Origin: Brachybacterium sp.
GTDB taxonomy: Bacteria > Actinomycetota > Actinomycetes > Actinomycetales > Dermabacteraceae
Assembly (NCBI GenBank): GCA_030451965.1
Contig: JAKDNE010000033.1
Span: 1 to 15,329, forward strand
Direction: 5' to 3'
Length of the DNA: 15,329 bases
Positions 13,747 through 15,329 of this stretch are shown here, piece after piece. Both the position numbers and the translations under genes were made by a program. The stretch's first letter is position 1. Each line of letters begins with the position of its first letter. The notes beneath the pieces are model-generated. The model did not search any database. It saw only the letters and a list, made by a program, of their open reading frames with translations, and was not told the origin of the DNA.

Positions 13747-14097
13747 ATGGATCAGTCGTCGCAGTCTCCCGAGCCCCGCGGCCCGCAGGACCCTCAGCCC
13801 CCCGCCGGAGGGACGCCCTCGTCCGGCAGCCCGTCGACCCCGCCGAAGGGGAACGGGGCGGGGCCCGGCAGGAGGCCGAGCGTCGCGCTGGTGGGCGGCG
13901 CACTGCTGCTGCTGGTGCTGCTGCTCGCCCTGGGGGCGTTCTTCGGCACCCGCGCCTACCTGAGCGGTGATGGTGGCGACGCTCAGCGGCCCACGATCTC
14001 CCGGGCGACCAGCGCGCCGATCTGGTCCAGCCTCGAGCGCGAGCCCTCTTCGACGCCCGTGTCCGGCACGGTCCGCAGCTCCTCGCGCCCCGCGTAG
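13747..14097 (+). CDS. Short membrane protein with disordered N-terminus, possibly truncated
   Basis: A 116-residue frame. Residues 1-43 are Pro/Gly/Ser/Gln-rich and disordered, residues 46-66 (VALVGGALLLLVLLLALGAF) form one membrane helix, and a short Ser/Arg/Pro-rich tail follows. The plan matches the first part of the neighbouring 14139 protein, which goes on into an extracytoplasmic beta domain that is absent here, so this may be a truncated relative. The ATG at 13747 has no well-placed ribosome-binding site (GAAAGGA lies too far upstream, about 13720-13726). The last third (13983-14097) overlaps a convincing-looking open frame on the other strand, so the true C-terminus is in doubt. Function unknown. 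Confidence 0.5.
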   Translation: MDQSSQSPEPRGPQDPQPPAGGTPSSGSPSTPPKGNGAGPGRRPSVALVGGALLLLVLLLALGAFFGTRAYLSGDGGDAQRPTISRATSAPIWSSLEREPSSTPVSGTVRSSSRPA

Positions 14098-14117
14098 GAG
14101 GTCCTGTACGACGCCAC
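13983..14117 (-). CDS. Possible 44-residue antisense gene
   Basis: From a GTG at 14117 the minus strand encodes VASYRTSYAGREELRTVPDT and onward to ARLDQ-like and LVAREIVGR segments, a more protein-like composition than the plus-strand reading of the same bases. The third codon positions of both strands coincide here, so GC bias cannot decide between them. There is no clear ribosome-binding site or -10 element, and no family is recognised. Confidence 0.25.
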   Translation of the reverse strand: MASYRTSYAGREELRTVPDTGVEEGSRSRLDQIGALVAREIVGR

Positions 14118-14126
14118 CGCGCGCCG

Positions 14127-14132
14127 TATGCT
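14127..14132 (+). promoter_or_regulatory. Leaderless -10 element of the 14139 gene
   Basis: TATGCT ends six bases before the ATG at 14139, with no ribosome-binding site between. This is the fourth gene in the window with the same arrangement. Confidence 0.45.
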
Positions 14133-14138
14133 CGCACC

Positions 14139-15104
14139 ATGACGCGGGGACGGGAGACGCCCTCCGGCTACGACTGGGAGGACAGCTCCGTCCCGTCCGA
14201 GCCGGAGACGCTCGCATTGCCCGATCACCGCCAGGATGCGGCCGACGGGCCCGCGCGCCGCGACGGTGATCCGACCGTCGCCGGGACCGCTCCGGACGCC
14301 CGCGGAACGGGCCGGGCCGCGCACGGAGCCGAGGCCGAGGGGTCACCGTTCGGGACCTTCGAGGGGGCCGGCCCGTACGGCGCCCCGGCCTTCACCTATG
14401 ACCCGCAGGCGGAGCAGTCCGCTCCCGGGCACCGCCGCGGCACCCTGCCCGCCTGGGCGATCGTCGCGATCGTCATCGTGCAGGCGGGGGCGCTGGTGGC
14501 CTCCGTCGCGCTCGTCCTCGGCGGCATCGAACGGATGACCGCGCGGGATCCGGGGGCTCCCGTCGCTGCGCCGTCCACCGAGGAGGAGACCCCCGACGAT
14601 CCGCCGTCGTCGACCTCCCCGGAGCGTGAGCCGGGAACCGTCACCGACTCCGCGGGGCGGGAAGTGGCCGATGGGACCGGGGGCTATGACGAACCCGCGA
14701 CCGTGGGCGAGCACACCGTCAGCTGGACCGCCTGGACCGAGGGGACCATCAGCGTCGCCGCCCTCGAGGTCGATCTCGAGGCGACGGTCCCGGCGGCCGC
14801 GGGGCAGGACGTGGTCCAGGACGGCTACCGCCTGGTGCTGGCGACCTATGAGGTGCGCTACGACGGGCCCGGACAGCTCGCCCCCGCCGAGGAGCTCTGG
14901 CTGACCGGGGAATCCGACCTCACCTACTTCCCGGACGTCGCCGAAGGCCTGGTCTCCGACCCGATGAAGGCCATCGCTCCGCTGCAGGACGGGGAGTCTG
15001 TGCGGTTCCACAGCGCATTCGTGGTCCCCGAGGGGGAGGTCGACGATTTCCGGCTGGGCGTGGAGACCTTCACCGGCGAGATCCTGTACTTCGCGACCGC
15101 TTGA
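14139..15104 (+). CDS. Single-pass membrane protein with extracytoplasmic DUF4352-like beta domain
   Basis: A 321-residue protein. Residues 1-100 are a polar, Asp/Glu/Gly/Pro-rich cytoplasmic segment. Residues about 104-130 (PAWAIVAIVIVQAGALVASV onward) form one membrane helix. Residues 135-175 are a Pro/Glu/Ser/Thr linker. Residues about 176-321 form a beta-rich domain (EPATVGEHTVSWTAWTEG, GYRLVLATYEVRYDGPGQLA, VRFHSAFVVPEGEVDDFRLG). The VG...V.W.........V......DGYRLVLATYEVRY pattern and ending in VPEG are reminiscent of DUF4352/immunoprotective-extracellular (telokin-like) domains common in actinobacterial surface proteins. Ligand and role are unknown. It begins at a leaderless-type start and is probably transcribed independently of the gene before it. 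Confidence 0.78.
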   Translation: MTRGRETPSGYDWEDSSVPSEPETLALPDHRQDAADGPARRDGDPTVAGTAPDARGTGRAAHGAEAEGSPFGTFEGAGPYGAPAFTYDPQAEQSAPGHRRGTLPAWAIVAIVIVQAGALVASVALVLGGIERMTARDPGAPVAAPSTEEETPDDPPSSTSPEREPGTVTDSAGREVADGTGGYDEPATVGEHTVSWTAWTEGTISVAALEVDLEATVPAAAGQDVVQDGYRLVLATYEVRYDGPGQLAPAEELWLTGESDLTYFPDVAEGLVSDPMKAIAPLQDGESVRFHSAFVVPEGEVDDFRLGVETFTGEILYFATA

Positions 15105-15232
15105 GCTGCGGCGCGAGATCACGGCCCCGCGTGGGCTAGCGTGACCGGAGGCGCGGGGTCCGCGCCGCACCATCGCTCGAGAAGGGGGACCCGGCGCGAG
15201 GGAGCCGGCCGGCTGCCGCGCCGCGCACTGCT

Positions 15233-15329
15233 ATGCACCAGACGCCGCCCACGGTCCCGCTGCCGGGCCCCGCCGCGCCGCGCCGCCGGCGCACCTCCTT
15301 CTTCGTCACCGTCGGCTGCCGCTCCGTGA
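15233..15329 (+). CDS. Beginning of an unidentified gene cut by the window edge
   Basis: An ATG at 15233 opens a frame running off the window: MHQTPPTVPLPGPAAPRRRR, then TSFFVTVGCRSV. A disordered Pro-rich start followed by an Arg cluster and a hydrophobic run would suit another membrane protein. TAGCGT at 15137-15142 is a possible -10 element. No good ribosome-binding site is next to this ATG, and the purine-rich GAGAAGGGGG at 15179-15188 points to no nearby start. Too little is visible to name it. Confidence 0.3.
   Translation, partial: MHQTPPTVPLPGPAAPRRRRTSFFVTVGCRSV

Overview
The window is a chromosomal segment of a high-GC actinobacterium. GC at third codon positions is very high, GTG and TTG starts occur, and there are several leaderless-looking promoters, lipoproteins with lipoboxes and a WXG100-type secreted protein. 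Overall gene style resembles Micrococcales (a Brachybacterium/Dermabacteraceae-like genome is my guess from protein style, not a demonstrated identity). No rRNA, tRNA, CRISPR array, transposase or integrase was seen.

Left part (1-6620) is metabolic. On the minus strand, in transcription order, are a membrane-anchored DsbA/thioredoxin-fold protein (3131-3874), a PucR/CdaR-type regulator (1894-3063) and a GntP-family permease most like hydroxybutyrate or short-chain organic-acid permeases (86-1675). Divergent from them is a two-gene plus-strand operon: a thiolase (4020-5237) translationally coupled to an acyl-CoA dehydrogenase (5237-6580). Together they suggest regulated uptake of a small organic acid and CoA-dependent oxidation/thiolysis, although the link between the two blocks is only by position.

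Middle part (6620-10530) is an accessory island and the most interesting stretch. It holds two toxin-like genes, each next to a lipoprotein. The first is a WXG100-like N-terminus joined to a calpain-type cysteine protease with the complete Cys/His/Asn set (6662-7753, minus), divergent from a lipoprotein (7912-8439). The second is a membrane/Gly-rich segment followed, across one in-frame amber codon, by a domain with the DAFRHA...MDLYNNEVGR signature (8549-9976), overlapping a TTG-started lipoprotein (9973-10452). The second pair is bracketed by two short pieces (8449-8519 and 10490-10522) that match nearly adjacent stretches of the intact acyl-CoA dehydrogenase gene upstream. This is a scar showing that the pair sits inside a broken second copy of that gene's 3' region. 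The arrangement looks like a chromosomal slot for exchange of toxin/lipoprotein cassettes.

Right part (10530-15329) returns to ordinary genes. On the minus strand are a CDP-alcohol phosphatidyltransferase (10536-11300), an MhuD/IsdG-like small monooxygenase lacking the expected haem-ligand histidine (11332-11616), and a Cds1-like PLP enzyme (11769-12884). On the plus strand are a second small lipoprotein with the same layout as the one beside the calpain gene (13081-13644), two membrane proteins with disordered cytoplasmic N-termini (13747-14097 and 14139-15104), and the beginning of an unidentified gene at the right edge. Four genes here and to the left have a TANNNT hexamer exactly six bases before the start codon, which suggests leaderless transcripts.
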